From positions 1 through 12,711 of the forward strand of contig JAJRVB010000044.1 in assembly GCA_024277515.1 (NCBI GenBank): a stretch of DNA of 12,711 nt. Reading direction: 5' to 3'. Within the stretch, counting starts at the first letter, position 1. Every line of letters starts with the position of its first letter. The notes beneath the pieces are model-generated. The model ran no database searches. It saw only the letters and a program-made list of their open reading frames with translations, and was not told the DNA's origin. Positions 11,914-12,711 of this stretch are shown here, piece after piece. This stretch comes from Nitrospirota bacterium (GTDB taxonomy: Bacteria > Nitrospirota > Thermodesulfovibrionia > UBA6902). Position numbers and translations under genes: made by a program.

Positions 11914-12711
11914 ATGAAACAGGATATTGTTGAAATTATCAGCAGCGCGCTTGCGCATCTGCGGGCCGAGTGGGACATTGAAGATGTCCCGTATATAGAG
12001 GTCGAAGTCCCAAGAAATGAGGCAATGGGGGATTTGTCGACTCCGGTTGCCATGAGGCTGACCAAATCAGTCAAAAAACCGCCGAGAAAAATTGCAGAGG
12101 ACATAGTTGCGGAAATCAATAAGGGCCTGATCTCTCCTGCTGAAGGAGCCGGGGGGATAGCCGACATCTTCGAGAAAATAGAAATAGCAGGGCCTGGTTT
12201 TATAAATTTCAGGCTCAAAAGGGGCTATTTTCATAATGGCCTTCAAGAGATCCTTGCAGAAGAGCATGCATTACTGCGTAGCAATATCGGGAAGGGGCTG
12301 AAAATTCAGGTTGAATTTGTGAGCGCCAATCCTACCGGACCTCTGCATATCGGGCATGGCAGGGGCGCTGCTGTTGGGAATGCGCTCTGCAATATTCTTG
12401 AGGCCGCCGGATATGATGTGCAGAGGGAGTTTTATATCAATGATGCAGGGCTTCAGGTCAAGCTCCTCGGCCGGTCTGTCTTTGCACGATATCAGCAGAT
12501 GCTCGGGAATGAAGTCCCGTTTCCGGAAGACGGCTATAAGGGGGACTACATTGAATCCATAGCCCGGGAGATAAAAGAGAGGAACGGGGACGCTTATCTT
12601 CGAAAAACATTTGAAGAGTGCGGCACATTTTTTACGGACTATGCCTATAAAATGATGCTGACTGATATAGCGAGAGACCTCAAGGATTTCGGGGTGGTCT
12701 TTGAGAGATGG
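11914..12711 (+). CDS. argS: Arginyl-tRNA synthetase (5' part only)
   Basis: The enzyme charges tRNA-Arg with arginine. The first 266 codons are present and the frame is still open at the right edge; a full protein is usually 550-600 residues. The N-terminal tRNA-contacting domain occupies about residues 1-115, including GDLSTPVAMRL (39-49) and GPGFINFRL (93-101). The class I catalytic core begins with VEFVSANPTGPLHIGHGRGA (133-152), whose HIGH signature is at 145-148, followed by REFYINDAGLQV (171-182). The KMSKS-like region would lie beyond the window. There is no Shine-Dalgarno sequence before the ATG at 11914; the ATG is supported by the normal distance to the conserved domain. It is co-directional with rho, 46 bp downstream, and no clear terminator separates them. 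Confidence 0.96.
   Translation, partial: MKQDIVEIISSALAHLRAEWDIEDVPYIEVEVPRNEAMGDLSTPVAMRLTKSVKKPPRKIAEDIVAEINKGLISPAEGAGGIADIFEKIEIAGPGFINFRLKRGYFHNGLQEILAEEHALLRSNIGKGLKIQVEFVSANPTGPLHIGHGRGAAVGNALCNILEAAGYDVQREFYINDAGLQVKLLGRSVFARYQQMLGNEVPFPEDGYKGDYIESIAREIKERNGDAYLRKTFEECGTFFTDYAYKMMLTDIARDLKDFGVVFERW

Overview
The window looks like a bacterial chromosome segment of middling GC content, dense with conserved housekeeping genes. It holds a partial KsgA, an AddAB-type helicase-nuclease, Hint, CutA, OsmC, Rho and a partial ArgS. There is no rRNA, tRNA, CRISPR array or phage module. The gene mix and the short-oligomer repeat clusters between genes suggest an environmental Gram-negative lineage such as Nitrospirota or Desulfobacterota. 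That placement is an impression and no marker here proves it.

Layout. Positions 1-340 (minus) are the start of rsmA/ksgA, cut by the window edge. Positions 464-3634 (minus) are an AddA-like helicase-nuclease. Positions 3760-4223 (minus) are an antitoxin/ParE-like toxin pair. Positions 4421-4614 are a 194-bp MITE-like element with 18-bp terminal inverted repeats, lying in the end of a decayed DUF4143-type ATPase (4585-5180, minus). Positions 5278-8037 (minus) are the AddB-like partner. It overlaps by 8 bp a COG2231/MagIII-type DNA glycosylase (8030-8695), which is preceded by a Hint-family gene (8805-9146). A divergent promoter region follows, then an unrecognised small gene on the plus strand (9226-9570). 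Next come osmC-like and cutA (9552-10395, minus), and finally rho and the 5' part of argS on the plus strand.

How the genes relate. AddA and AddB should form one DNA-end-processing and recombination enzyme, and the MagIII-type glycosylase is coupled to addB, so positions 464-8695 are basically a DNA-repair locus. It has been split: addB ends at its own hairpin terminator, and about 1.6 kb of toxin-antitoxin, dead ATPase and MITE material lies between addB and addA. CutA and OsmC form a small two-gene unit. Rho and ArgS are co-directional.

The most unusual feature is three unrelated short-oligomer repeat systems. The first is a 7-bp tandem repeat translated inside the AddB nuclease domain. 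The other two are inverted clusters of degenerate short repeats, one after addA and one between hint and the glycosylase, where it forms a long imperfect hairpin. No complete new system such as a defence island was found.
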